Origin: Gammaproteobacteria bacterium
GTDB taxonomy: Bacteria; Pseudomonadota; Gammaproteobacteria; Pseudomonadales; Azotimanducaceae
Direction: 5' to 3'
Assembly: GCA_018666555.1 (NCBI GenBank)
Contig: JABIZD010000079.1
Coordinates: 1-64,000 of the forward strand
Length of the DNA stretch: 64,000 nucleotides
Made by a program: the position numbers and the translations under genes. The notes under the pieces are model-generated. The model worked only from the letters and a program-made list of their open reading frames with translations. It did not search any database and was not told the origin of the DNA. Positions 16,044 through 24,739 of this stretch are shown piece by piece. The first letter of the stretch is position 1. Every line of letters begins with the position of its first letter.

Positions 16044-18575
16044 TTAATGATTTTCGCTACGAAGGGGCACAGCCTCGGACTGGTCTTCGCCGTCTTTTCT
16101 TTTCGATTTCAATTTAACCAACATATCGGCCATGAGGTTTTTATCATTGTTTTTGCTTTTATAAACACTTAATCGCGATGGTTTGATTGCTGGTGGATAG
16201 CGATTGTTGTCGAAGTCAGCATCAGCAATCTGGTGGCTTTCGTCAATTTCGATAGCTTCAATAGGCTTATCTTCAACCATCAGGAAGGTGACTTGATCAG
16301 CATCTTTCCTCCAGATTTCAGCCGGTAGCAGTTCTTCTTTTTTGCTACCATCCTCATAGTGGACCGTTAAAGGAATAGGTGAAACCAGTCCGCCTTTATT
16401 CTTGAAATCTATAAAGTACAAGTAGGGGTCTTCTTCAAGGACCCTCTTAAAGGCTCGATCCTGCCAGTCTTCCAGGTTTCCCAAAAACCTTTGGTATTGG
16501 TTCCGGTCTTTATTGCTGACGGTAAAGGCATCGTTTTCATTATAAAAGTCGCGCAATTCCGGATAGCGGTCTGCACGCATTGTGATGCCCTGGTCTCGAT
16601 TTCGTTGTTCGCTAATGGGTGCCGGTTCGTCGCTGGCTTTTTTTATTCGATCCAGTTCGAAATCCCTGTGAGGATCTTCTGTCCTGATTCGATAGCTACG
16701 AATTTGACTGATACCGAGGTCCACATGTTCGGTTGTATAGAACCAGCCTCGCCAGAACCAGTCCAGGTCGATACCGGAGGCATCTTCCATGGTTCGGAAA
16801 AAGTCAGCCGGGGTCGGCCGCTTAAATTTCCACCGATTGGCATATTCCTTGAAGGCAAAGTCGAATAGTTCTCGGCCCATGACGGTTTCTCTTAATACGG
16901 TTAAGGCTGCAGCAGGTTTACTGTAAGCATTCGGCCCAAATTGTAGAATGGAATCAGATTGCGTCATGATAGGGACCTGTCGCGTCGAGGTCATGTAGCC
17001 TGGAATGTAGTCCAGCACATTGGTCTGGCTGCGATTAAAAGCGGGGAAGTTTTCCTCCCATTCGAGTTCGGCGACGTATTCAAGGAAGGTGTTTAATCCT
17101 TCGTCCATCCAGGTCCATTGCCTTTCGTCGGAATTAACCACCATTGGGAAATAAATATGGCCGATTTCATGAATGATGACGCCAATTAACCCATATTTGG
17201 TTCTTCGCGAATAAGTTATCTCGCCAATTTCCTGTTCAAGAACCTCGGCGGCACTGTCGTCGGGTTCCGATCCGTCAACGGATACCTTGTCATCCGGTTT
17301 GGCAGGTCGATAGCCATTAAAAGTGATCATGGGGTATTCCATACCTCCACTCTCCCAGGTATTGACACTCTGAGCAGTCGGGTATGGATAGTCGAAGGAG
17401 AACCTTGAATAGACCTCCATGGTATGAATCACTGCATGTGTAGAGTAATGAGACCAAACTGGTTCAGCTTCGTTAGGGTAGAACGACATTGCCAGGACCT
17501 GGTCAAATTTAGCGCCAGGTTGGAGATGAAGCATGGCATCCCAAATGAATTTGGTTGAGGATGACCAGGCAAAATCCCTTACGTTCTCAGCTTTGAATCT
17601 CCATGTTTTACTACCCGTTGGTCTGGATGATTCATTTTCCAAGGCTTCTTGCGGCGTTACGATGAAGTTGGGCTTATCAGCAGTAACAGCAGTTAGGCGC
17701 TTTCTTTGTAATGCAGTTAACACCTCTTCGGGATTGGTCAGGCGGCCGGTTGAGGAGACAACATGATTGTCTGGTACGGTAATACTGACGTCGAAATTTC
17801 CGAACTCCAGGGTAAATTCACCCCTGCCCAGGAAGGCTTTGTGCTGCCAACTAGCATAGTCTGTATAGGCTGCAAGCCTTGGGTACCATTGGGCCAGAAA
17901 GAATATCTGGGTGTCGTTAAGTTCAAAATGCTCGTAACCGCCTCGTCCGCCTATAGCGGCTTCTTCGATTATGTTGAACTCCCAGTCAATCTTAAAACGG
18001 GTACGCTTTCCCGTGGCTAGAGGTTCAGGTAGGTCCAGCCGCATCATTGTGTCGACGATAGTGTAGCTAAGCGCGTTATTTTTTGTATCGGTAACCGCGG
18101 TCAGGTTAAACCCATGGCTGTGATCTGAGATTGATTGTAATTTCCGCAGTCTGTCAAAGCTCAGGCGATCCTGTCGTGACTCTGTCAAGGATCGATTTTC
18201 CAGCGAATCTTTCTTAAATCGATTCTGGTCCAACTGCAGCCATAGATACTTAAGCGAGTGAGGAGAATTGTTTGTATAGACGATGGTCTCCGAGCCTTTG
18301 ATCGACCGTTTTTCCTGATCGAGTACAACTTTTATTTTGTAATCAGCCTGCTGTTGCCAGTAAAGGGGTCCGGGTGATCCGGATGCGGTTCTATAAACCG
18401 TTGGAGTTGGCAGGGTTTGTTCAAGTTGGGCGAACTTGACTGCGCCGCTTCCGGCTTCGGCTAAAAGGTTATTAAAATAAAGGCTGCAGAACCCGATTAG
18501 GAAGATAATAGATAGGATTTTTGTTGTTTTAATTTTTTTCACCTTTGTCAATTTCCAGATGTGGGGAAGTACCAT
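16044..18575 (-). CDS. M1 family (aminopeptidase N-like) zinc metallopeptidase, membrane-anchored or exported
   Basis: 843 aa from the ATG at 18575 (a TTG ten codons upstream is possible). The basic N-terminus followed by ILSIIFLIGFCSLYF is a signal or anchor segment. Catalytic features: HEIGH near residue 470 and, 18 residues later, the third zinc ligand in DEGLNTFLEY; GGMEYPM takes the place of the usual GAMEN exopeptidase motif. The long C-terminal part beyond the catalytic domain ends in a basic segment (KSKRKDG). It probably trims peptides in the periplasm. Operon with the DUF6702-like gene downstream. Confidence 0.9.
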   Translation of the reverse strand: MVLPHIWKLTKVKKIKTTKILSIIFLIGFCSLYFNNLLAEAGSGAVKFAQLEQTLPTPTVYRTASGSPGPLYWQQQADYKIKVVLDQEKRSIKGSETIVYTNNSPHSLKYLWLQLDQNRFKKDSLENRSLTESRQDRLSFDRLRKLQSISDHSHGFNLTAVTDTKNNALSYTIVDTMMRLDLPEPLATGKRTRFKIDWEFNIIEEAAIGGRGGYEHFELNDTQIFFLAQWYPRLAAYTDYASWQHKAFLGRGEFTLEFGNFDVSITVPDNHVVSSTGRLTNPEEVLTALQRKRLTAVTADKPNFIVTPQEALENESSRPTGSKTWRFKAENVRDFAWSSSTKFIWDAMLHLQPGAKFDQVLAMSFYPNEAEPVWSHYSTHAVIHTMEVYSRFSFDYPYPTAQSVNTWESGGMEYPMITFNGYRPAKPDDKVSVDGSEPDDSAAEVLEQEIGEITYSRRTKYGLIGVIIHEIGHIYFPMVVNSDERQWTWMDEGLNTFLEYVAELEWEENFPAFNRSQTNVLDYIPGYMTSTRQVPIMTQSDSILQFGPNAYSKPAAALTVLRETVMGRELFDFAFKEYANRWKFKRPTPADFFRTMEDASGIDLDWFWRGWFYTTEHVDLGISQIRSYRIRTEDPHRDFELDRIKKASDEPAPISEQRNRDQGITMRADRYPELRDFYNENDAFTVSNKDRNQYQRFLGNLEDWQDRAFKRVLEEDPYLYFIDFKNKGGLVSPIPLTVHYEDGSKKEELLPAEIWRKDADQVTFLMVEDKPIEAIEIDESHQIADADFDNNRYPPAIKPSRLSVYKSKNNDKNLMADMLVKLKSKRKDGEDQSEAVPLRSENH

Positions 18576-18791
18576 TTTGTACTCTTTTTCACTATGGCAT
18601 ACCAATTCTCTTTTTCAGCTTCGAGGCCTTTAACCCTGCCACTGATATCATAGCTGGACGGTTACCGATCACTTTTCTTCTTCTAAGTCCGTCTTGTTAG
18701 TAACGAATCCAAGCATTCACTGGCTATTTCATGGGGTAGAAAATTGCAGGCCGGGTTCACGGCTCGGTTTCTTACCCCTGGAAAGGCACCG

Positions 18792-20684
18792 TTATACTTT
18801 AGGCGACGCCAGTAACTGGTCAATTTTACTAATAAACTCGGGCTTTGAAAAAGGTTTCGCTAAGAAGTCAGTATTAGGCTTGGACAGATCTTCGGCACTG
18901 AGCGAACCGTGCGAATAGCCTGATATAAACAAGACCGGCAAATTATTGACGGTTTTCCTGACCTTTTTAACCACGTCTGGCCCCATTTCTTTACCAGGTA
19001 GCATTACATCCGATACCATAAAGTCAAAATTGAGATCCTCTAATAGATTAAGTTCTTCGCCAGATGCTATTTCTGTGACATCAAAACCCTGGCCTTGCAG
19101 AAACATCGATACCAGTTCTCTGACGCCCTGGTCGTCCTCAAGCAGGAGAGCCCGCTTAATTTTACTTTCAAAAACAACGGTTTCTTCTTGCCGGATTAAT
19201 CCCTCTCCAAGGGAATTATCGCGAAGTAGGTATAGGTTGATTCCGGATTCGAATTCTGAGTCAGCAGGAACCAAGAATACGGAGTTGATCGAACTCAGAA
19301 CCGAATCGTTAGGCTGGCTTTTTTCGAGGTCGATTTGGGCGGATTCGTGCACTGGCTGAAACGGTTTAAAAATGTGCCTTGAAGCTAGTTCTGATATGCC
19401 CGACCCGCCACTACGAATACTTATCTTTGTATAATCGGCTGCCATCAGTCCGTAAGTCTGGATATCAGTAGAGTCAGCGTTGACCTGGGTTATGGAAATG
19501 TCGAGCGTGCCTCCAGCAGCCATGCTTTCTTTGGCATTGATGCACAAATTGAATAATGCAAATTGGAACTCAGCTGGGATGATCGAGCATTGCCAGTCAC
19601 CGCCATGGTTGACAATTGAGAGACGTATTGATCTACCCACCGCAAGTTCAATCATGGCCTGCATTTGTTCAATGTGGGAGCCTAGATTGATTACTTTGGC
19701 TTCAAAAGTTTTTGTCACCGAGAGGCTGCTAAGCTGTTTGATTAAAGTGGCACCGCCTGCGACTGCCTGGTGGATACTTTCGAATGAAGCATTGCCTTCT
19801 AAGCCTTCAACTTCTTCCAGTATGGCGGCATGTCCGCTGACAATGCTCAGTAGGTTGTTAAAGGAATGGGCTATGTCATTAACCAGTCTTTCCAAAATGT
19901 CGTTTCGATTGGTCTGGGTACCTGTGTCGCTTTCAGAGCCTGAGCGGTTGTTCGATAGGGCGTAGCCAATGATAAATGTTCTAGACCTGAAATTGCAGGA
20001 AATGGCATTGTAAGTGAGCGAATGCATGTTGCCCTGCGGGTCAGTGCAGGTAATGTCCTGTTGGTTAATAAGAGGAACCTGGCTGAGTATATCTTTTAAT
20101 GTCATTGTTGATGACTGGTTTTTGAGGCTGAGCAGCGGTGATTCATGAGATCCCTGCTGGCAAATATCTTGCAATTCCTGCAGGGTCCTGTCGATAAGGC
20201 TAAGATAATTTTGATTGGCCCAAAGGTACTGATTGGAAGCTTCGTCTACGACAGCTGCTAAGTAATGCTGTTCGCCTAAAGCCTGGGTTAGTTCAATGAC
20301 CACCTGGTCATCCGTTACAGGAGTTGCAGGGTCCGTTGTTATGAGGAATGTTTTCTGGCCCGAAGCCTCATTGACGGCTATGCAGTGCAATTTACAGGGA
20401 ACCCAACCACGGGTTTTGTGCTGAAATTTAATGGCAACTGGCGTAGAACTGCCTTCGTCGGGAATATAAGCCTCTTTCAGCAGGTTTGGTAACTTGGCAA
20501 TATTTTCCGGGTGGGCCAATTCCGTCACCAAATGGCCTTCAAGCTCTCCCTCATCCCAGTTGAGTAAGCGTTCGAATCGTCTGCTGGTAAAGGTTAGTTG
20601 GTTATCGGAATTGATCTGGAATAGAGCCAATTCTGCCTGGCTTGCTAGATTTTGATAGGTCGTATTTCGAGAAGTGTCGGTCAT
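18792..20684 (-). CDS. Hybrid sensor kinase-like protein with decayed ATPase domain and intact receiver
   Basis: About 630 aa, cytoplasmic. Order: PAS-like domains (residues 10-250), dimerisation helix with H-box DIAHSFNNLLSIVSGH, a HATPase-like domain, and a C-terminal receiver (about 515-630). The N-box keeps its asparagines (LFNLCINAKE), but the G1 box reads RSGGSGI, without the DxGxG aspartate, and the GTGLGL box is missing, replaced by NDSVLSSINS. The receiver is complete: acidic LEDD, phosphoacceptor Asp in VSDVMLPG, Lys in AKPF. ATP binding is therefore doubtful while phospho-acceptance should work. Start uncertain: ATG 20684, ATG 20702 or TTG 20705. Confidence 0.88.
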   Translation of the reverse strand: MTDTSRNTTYQNLASQAELALFQINSDNQLTFTSRRFERLLNWDEGELEGHLVTELAHPENIAKLPNLLKEAYIPDEGSSTPVAIKFQHKTRGWVPCKLHCIAVNEASGQKTFLITTDPATPVTDDQVVIELTQALGEQHYLAAVVDEASNQYLWANQNYLSLIDRTLQELQDICQQGSHESPLLSLKNQSSTMTLKDILSQVPLINQQDITCTDPQGNMHSLTYNAISCNFRSRTFIIGYALSNNRSGSESDTGTQTNRNDILERLVNDIAHSFNNLLSIVSGHAAILEEVEGLEGNASFESIHQAVAGGATLIKQLSSLSVTKTFEAKVINLGSHIEQMQAMIELAVGRSIRLSIVNHGGDWQCSIIPAEFQFALFNLCINAKESMAAGGTLDISITQVNADSTDIQTYGLMAADYTKISIRSGGSGISELASRHIFKPFQPVHESAQIDLEKSQPNDSVLSSINSVFLVPADSEFESGINLYLLRDNSLGEGLIRQEETVVFESKIKRALLLEDDQGVRELVSMFLQGQGFDVTEIASGEELNLLEDLNFDFMVSDVMLPGKEMGPDVVKKVRKTVNNLPVLFISGYSHGSLSAEDLSKPNTDFLAKPFSKPEFISKIDQLLASPKV

Positions 20685-20776
20685 GGCTAGAGAATACCTC
20701 ATCAACTGGGTAAAACTCTATATGACTTTTTATATTGGCCCCACAGCGATACAGAGTTGTATTAGGTTGGTTCCAA

Positions 20777-22012
20777 TTAATTCAAGTCCTTGTCTACTTT
20801 TGATCCCAACCATTGCATCGATGCAAACAGGAAAATGTACATTCCGGCAGCACAGGCATAAGGTAAAACCGGGTTGATCTGGTATAACAGCCCACCCAGT
20901 AAGGGACCGAAGGTAAAACCAAGTGGGCCGCAAGAGGCGGCTATCCCAGCCACGGACCCTTGCTCTCTGCTTTTTACCGCCAGAGATGCCCCTGCCATAA
21001 ATCCGGGCCCGGCCAAGCCCATAGCAAAGCCCTGTATCATCATGGCCGTGGTTAGCCAGAGCCGGGTTTCGAAAATGGCCATGAGTAAGAAGGCAGCTAC
21101 CAACAATGGTATGGCGAGTTTGAGTAGGAAAAAAGGCTTTACATTGAGGCGTTGGACTACAAAAAACTGGGCTATAAGGGAAGCCGCGGCAGAAAACATC
21201 ATTGCAATCCCGAAAGTTTTTGCAGTTTCGCTGGCTGACAATCCCAAGGCGTCTTGGAAGCGGAATCCCATGGTTTGCTGGACCAGGGCGAACCCCATAA
21301 ATAAGAAAACGCCGACGATAATGAAAGGCAGGATGCGAGCGTCCGAATAACTTAGAGGTTTGGGCTGGTCGTTTGTTAACTGAGTTGGGCTTGGCGATTC
21401 CGGTAGGAAACGCCAGATAAAAAGGCCATTGAAAAAGGCGATAATAGCCATAAGCCAGAGCGGCAACAGTAAGGAGAATACCGCCAGACCACTGATGGCG
21501 GGCCCTAAAATGGAACCAAGGTTGTTAGCTGCGCCGGTTGCTCCCATGCCTTTTGTTCTTGTTGCAGTGGTGGTGATATCAGCCATGTAGGCTGTGGCGG
21601 CAGGCATGGTTGCTGACATGACCGCGGCATGAAGGATGCGCGTAAAGAGGAGGGCTAAGAATAAAGATGAACCGGTTAACTGGCCATTTAGACCGAGGCT
21701 CAGTACCCAGTTAAATCCAAATGTTCCCACCGAGAAGCCAAACAAACCGGTAAGCAGGACTTTTTTTCGTCCCCATCGGTCGCTGATTCTGCCCCAAATG
21801 GGTGATGCAATAAAAACCGTTAGTGCTGAACAACCAATAATGCTGGTAATCTGAATTTCAGATAAACCCATTTCACGGCCAATAGGGGCCAGAAGCGGGA
21901 ATAGTACAGAAAACCCCATACCGACAATGACAAGGCAGGCCAGCAGAATACGCTGGGCCTGTGGATAGGCATTATCCTTGGAAGAAGACAGCGGCTTGGT
22001 TCCGATAGTGAT
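20777..22012 (-). CDS. MFS transporter with apparent non-AUG start
   Basis: Drug:H+ antiporter-like major facilitator, about 411 aa and 12 predicted helices. Seen: the loop 2-3 motif GRISDRWGRKKVLLTG. The first ATG (21919) falls in the middle of helix 1 (RILLACLVIVGMGFSVLF), so it cannot be the true start. The frame stays open upstream for 31 more codons to a TGA (22019-22021) without any ATG, GTG or TTG. AAGGTGAG (22018-22025 on this strand) sits five bases before an ATC codon (22010-22012), the best-placed candidate initiator. A small frameshift or sequence error is the alternative. Substrate unknown. It is divergent from the MBL gene across a 15-bp repeat array. Confidence 0.85.
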   Translation of the reverse strand: MTIGTKPLSSSKDNAYPQAQRILLACLVIVGMGFSVLFPLLAPIGREMGLSEIQITSIIGCSALTVFIASPIWGRISDRWGRKKVLLTGLFGFSVGTFGFNWVLSLGLNGQLTGSSLFLALLFTRILHAAVMSATMPAATAYMADITTTATRTKGMGATGAANNLGSILGPAISGLAVFSLLLPLWLMAIIAFFNGLFIWRFLPESPSPTQLTNDQPKPLSYSDARILPFIIVGVFLFMGFALVQQTMGFRFQDALGLSASETAKTFGIAMMFSAAASLIAQFFVVQRLNVKPFFLLKLAIPLLVAAFLLMAIFETRLWLTTAMMIQGFAMGLAGPGFMAGASLAVKSREQGSVAGIAASCGPLGFTFGPLLGGLLYQINPVLPYACAAGMYIFLFASMQWLGSKVDKDLN

Positions 22013-22017
22013 ATTAT

Positions 22018-22025
22018 CTCACCTT
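22018..22025 (-). promoter_or_regulatory. Shine-Dalgarno ahead of ATC start candidate
   Basis: On the minus strand this reads AAGGTGAG, a good anti-16S match. It is followed after five bases by ATC ACT ATC in the frame of the MFS transporter. No ATG, GTG or TTG in that frame lies between the upstream in-frame TGA and helix 1. Confidence 0.6.
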
Positions 22026-22163
22026 ATGATGATATGGTGTTTGGATTGAAATTGGTGATTATAATATTTGTTTATTATAAAATCTGGCAGTAACACTGGT
22101 GCTTATATCGAGGTAATACCGCTGTTACCTTACGCGCTTAATCACAGGCGATGAGATGAGTCT

Positions 22164-22268
22164 GTATTCATAAGCTTTGTGTTCACGAGCTTTGTGTTCA
22201 CGAGCTTTGTATTCACGAGCTTTGTATTCACGAGCTTTGTATTCACGAGCTTTGTATTCATAAGCTTT
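22164..22268. repeat. 15-bp tandem repeat x7
   Basis: Seven exact-length units. The first and last are GTATTCATAAGCTTT, units 2-3 are GTGTTCACGAGCTTT, and units 4-6 are GTATTCACGAGCTTT, so the array is nearly symmetric in variant order. It lies in the divergent gap between the MFS transporter and the MBL gene. Because 15 is a multiple of three, both strands stay open through it; the resulting five-residue repeat peptides look fortuitous. Confidence 0.95.
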
Positions 22269-22431
22269 ATATATAAGCGAGAACTTTGCGTTGCGTTCAA
22301 AGGGGTTAATTACAGCCACTCCCAGTTGAAGCTGGTTCGAGTAGGATCAGCTACGAGGAAGGTAAGAAGAATAAGTATTCAGTAGATTAAGACAGCTTAA
22401 AAATGGCTAATCAATAGGGACCTCCAGGTAC

Positions 22432-23571
22432 GTGCCTGAACTCCGGACCGTGCTTACGCCAGATAAAGCAAAAATAATGGACACGATAAAGATGGTGGAA
22501 GAAGTAAGCACAAATAATGGCCGCGTGAAATCAAAGCGGGGATTTGATCCCCTCACTTACCGGTTTGTTGACCAGTGTCCTGCAGAAGGAGATCTGACCG
22601 AGGTTGCCGATGGTGTCTTCTGGATAAGGCTGCCTCTGTGGGGAAGGTTAAATCATATTAATGTCTGGCTGCTCAGGGATTATGATGGTTGGACCGTGGT
22701 TGATACCGGTCTGCATACCGACCAGACCAAGGCTTGCTGGAACTCGATTTTTGATAAGTACCTGGAAGGTAAGCCAGTCACCAGAGTTGTCGCTACCCAC
22801 TTGCACACCGATCACACCGGTAATGCAGGTTGGATTGCCTCTAGATTTGATTGTCCATTGTGGATGAGTAGAAGTGACTTTTATATGTGCAAGGTGATGG
22901 CGGCGGATCAACCAAAAGATGTTCCTGAAGATGCGATTCGTTTCTATAAGCGAGCCGGTTTTGATGCCCCACGGCTAACTCGTTACAAGCAAAGGTTTGG
23001 TCAGTTTGGTGCCAGTATTGCGCCTTTACCTGCTGGTTATAGAAGAATACAGGATGGCGAATATATTGATATTAATGGCAAGGAATGGCGTGCTGTGATT
23101 GGTCATGGTCATGCCCCTGAGCACGTGTGCCTGTATTGCCCGGAATTGAAAATTATCCTGGCAGGTGACCAGGTATTGCCAAGGATCACCCCAAATGTCA
23201 GTGTGCAGCCTTCCGAGCCACTCGCTAACCCGCTTCGAGACTGGATCGCGTCGAGTATTCGGTTTCGGGAGCTTTTACCACCAAACTTGTTAGTGTTGCC
23301 GGCTCACCAGGATATATTTGAAGGACTTCATGAAAGACTGACTGCGTTAATTGACTGGCATGAGGTGGCGCTTGAACGGCTCTATGACCTGTGCGCAGAG
23401 CCCAAGCGTGCGGTTGATGTTTTTCCCGCTCTGTTTAAGAGCCAGATCACTGACATGAGTTATTTCCCAGCGACAGGGGAGGCTATTGCTCACCTACACT
23501 GTGCCCAGGGACGGCGTTTGCTCGTAGTAGAAGAAGATGAGCAGGGTGTGGCTTGGTGGAAGCAAGCTTAG
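22432..23571 (+). CDS. MBL-fold metallo-hydrolase
   Basis: 379 aa from GTG at 22432 (AGGT four bases upstream); an ATG at 22477 is an alternative, and the conserved fold starts near residue 50. Metallo-beta-lactamase fold: HLHTDHTG at about residues 123-130, Asp in DTGLHTD, GHGHAPEH, GDQVLP, and the last ligand His in LPAHQ. It resembles the glyoxalase-II-like/LACTB2-type group that hydrolyses thioesters or nucleic acids; a thioesterase role would fit the acyl-CoA dehydrogenase two genes downstream, but this is inference. First gene of a probable operon (36 bp to the next). Stop TAG. Confidence 0.88.
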   Translation: MPELRTVLTPDKAKIMDTIKMVEEVSTNNGRVKSKRGFDPLTYRFVDQCPAEGDLTEVADGVFWIRLPLWGRLNHINVWLLRDYDGWTVVDTGLHTDQTKACWNSIFDKYLEGKPVTRVVATHLHTDHTGNAGWIASRFDCPLWMSRSDFYMCKVMAADQPKDVPEDAIRFYKRAGFDAPRLTRYKQRFGQFGASIAPLPAGYRRIQDGEYIDINGKEWRAVIGHGHAPEHVCLYCPELKIILAGDQVLPRITPNVSVQPSEPLANPLRDWIASSIRFRELLPPNLLVLPAHQDIFEGLHERLTALIDWHEVALERLYDLCAEPKRAVDVFPALFKSQITDMSYFPATGEAIAHLHCAQGRRLLVVEEDEQGVAWWKQA

Positions 23572-23607
23572 CTTGCGAGGCCAGGTAGAGCGGGGAAGGC
23601 GTAGATA

Positions 23608-24708
23608 ATGACCGTAGCAGAAGAAAAGCCAGCGGAAGGCAGGCCATCTCGGTCCTGGGTCTGGGTTGGTTTGATTGGCCTGGCATTACACCTGGTTCTA
23701 TTTGTTTATCCGGTCCTGCGAATTTCAGCCTGGCTTGAGTTGCCATTGGTGATCTGGTCTCTGCTTTTGTTGGTGGTCACGAGCAGCCAGCTCATTGCGA
23801 GGGGAGTTCTGCGTAACCCAAAAACTGGAATTTCCCGGTTAATTCGACAGGCCCTGGATTTTGTTCTTGGAGTAAGCCCAATTTTTGTTGCGGCTACCTT
23901 GGTAGCAGAGGTGGTTATCTTCTTTAGTCTATTGTCAGAGAGTATCGTGGCCTGGGTTGTTATAGGTTGTCTGATTGTCGGCGGGTGTCGAGGATTATAC
24001 GCTGCTCTTATACCGATGGTTCGTAGAATTGAACTTGGATATCCACAGTTACGAGAACCGCTGAGTCTAGTCCAGATAACCGACGTTCATATTGGCTCAA
24101 GAAGTCAAGCCTTTTTAGAGCGTATCGTTGACCGGGTTGCTGAATTAAAACCCGATATCCTGTGCATTACTGGAGATCTGATTGACCAGAAGGGAGTGCA
24201 GCAATCGGTTCTATCCTGTTTTTCCGAATTGGCCATGCCAATTTATTTTGTTATCGGTAACCATGAGCGATATGAAGACTTGGAGGATATTTTAACCAGG
24301 CTAGGTAAGGTAGGGGTGCAGCCCCTGAGGAACACCTCAAGCTGGTTCCGGCCTGATGTCCAGGTCGTGGGTATAGATGATAAGGATGATTCTCAACAGG
24401 TTGAGAATCAGTTACGAGAGATTGAAATCAGTCCTACGGTATTTACACTTCTGCTTTATCACAGGCCGCAAGGTCTGGTACCTGCAGCCCGTGCTGGTAT
24501 ACAGTTAATGCTCAGCGGTCATACTCATAACGGGCAGATATTTCCTTTTAATGTTCTGGTGGCAAAGGTTTTCGATTATGTAGAGGGCTTATTTAGCTAT
24601 CATGGGACCCATTTGTACGTGTCTCAGGGAACTGGAACCTGGGGACCAGTCCTTCGGATAGGTACACGAGCCGAGATAACCTGGTTCGAGTTGAAGCCGG
24701 TCAGTTAA
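23608..24708 (+). CDS. Membrane-anchored calcineurin-like metallophosphoesterase
   Basis: 366 aa. The first 150 residues contain about four hydrophobic segments (for example WVGLIGLALHLVLFVYPV and FVAATLVAEVVIFFSLL). The catalytic domain follows with the dimetal motifs ITDVHIGS (about 157), CITGDLID (about 189), IGNHERY (about 216) and LSGHTHNGQ (about 302). This layout matches the YkuE/YaeI-like membrane phosphoesterases, some of which act on lipid head groups. The catalytic domain side of the membrane is not determined. Tight spacing (36 and 31 bp) places it in an operon with the MBL and acyl-CoA dehydrogenase genes. Confidence 0.9.
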   Translation: MTVAEEKPAEGRPSRSWVWVGLIGLALHLVLFVYPVLRISAWLELPLVIWSLLLLVVTSSQLIARGVLRNPKTGISRLIRQALDFVLGVSPIFVAATLVAEVVIFFSLLSESIVAWVVIGCLIVGGCRGLYAALIPMVRRIELGYPQLREPLSLVQITDVHIGSRSQAFLERIVDRVAELKPDILCITGDLIDQKGVQQSVLSCFSELAMPIYFVIGNHERYEDLEDILTRLGKVGVQPLRNTSSWFRPDVQVVGIDDKDDSQQVENQLREIEISPTVFTLLLYHRPQGLVPAARAGIQLMLSGHTHNGQIFPFNVLVAKVFDYVEGLFSYHGTHLYVSQGTGTWGPVLRIGTRAEITWFELKPVS

Positions 24709-24739
24709 TTTTCATAACAGTATCTTTGAGGAGAAAACG

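Noticed and set aside
22125-22319. A 64-codon minus-strand frame encoding YKARE repeats, and a plus-strand FVFTS repeat frame
   Set aside because: Both arise because the 15-bp tandem unit keeps all such frames open; no ribosome binding site or homologous protein pattern.
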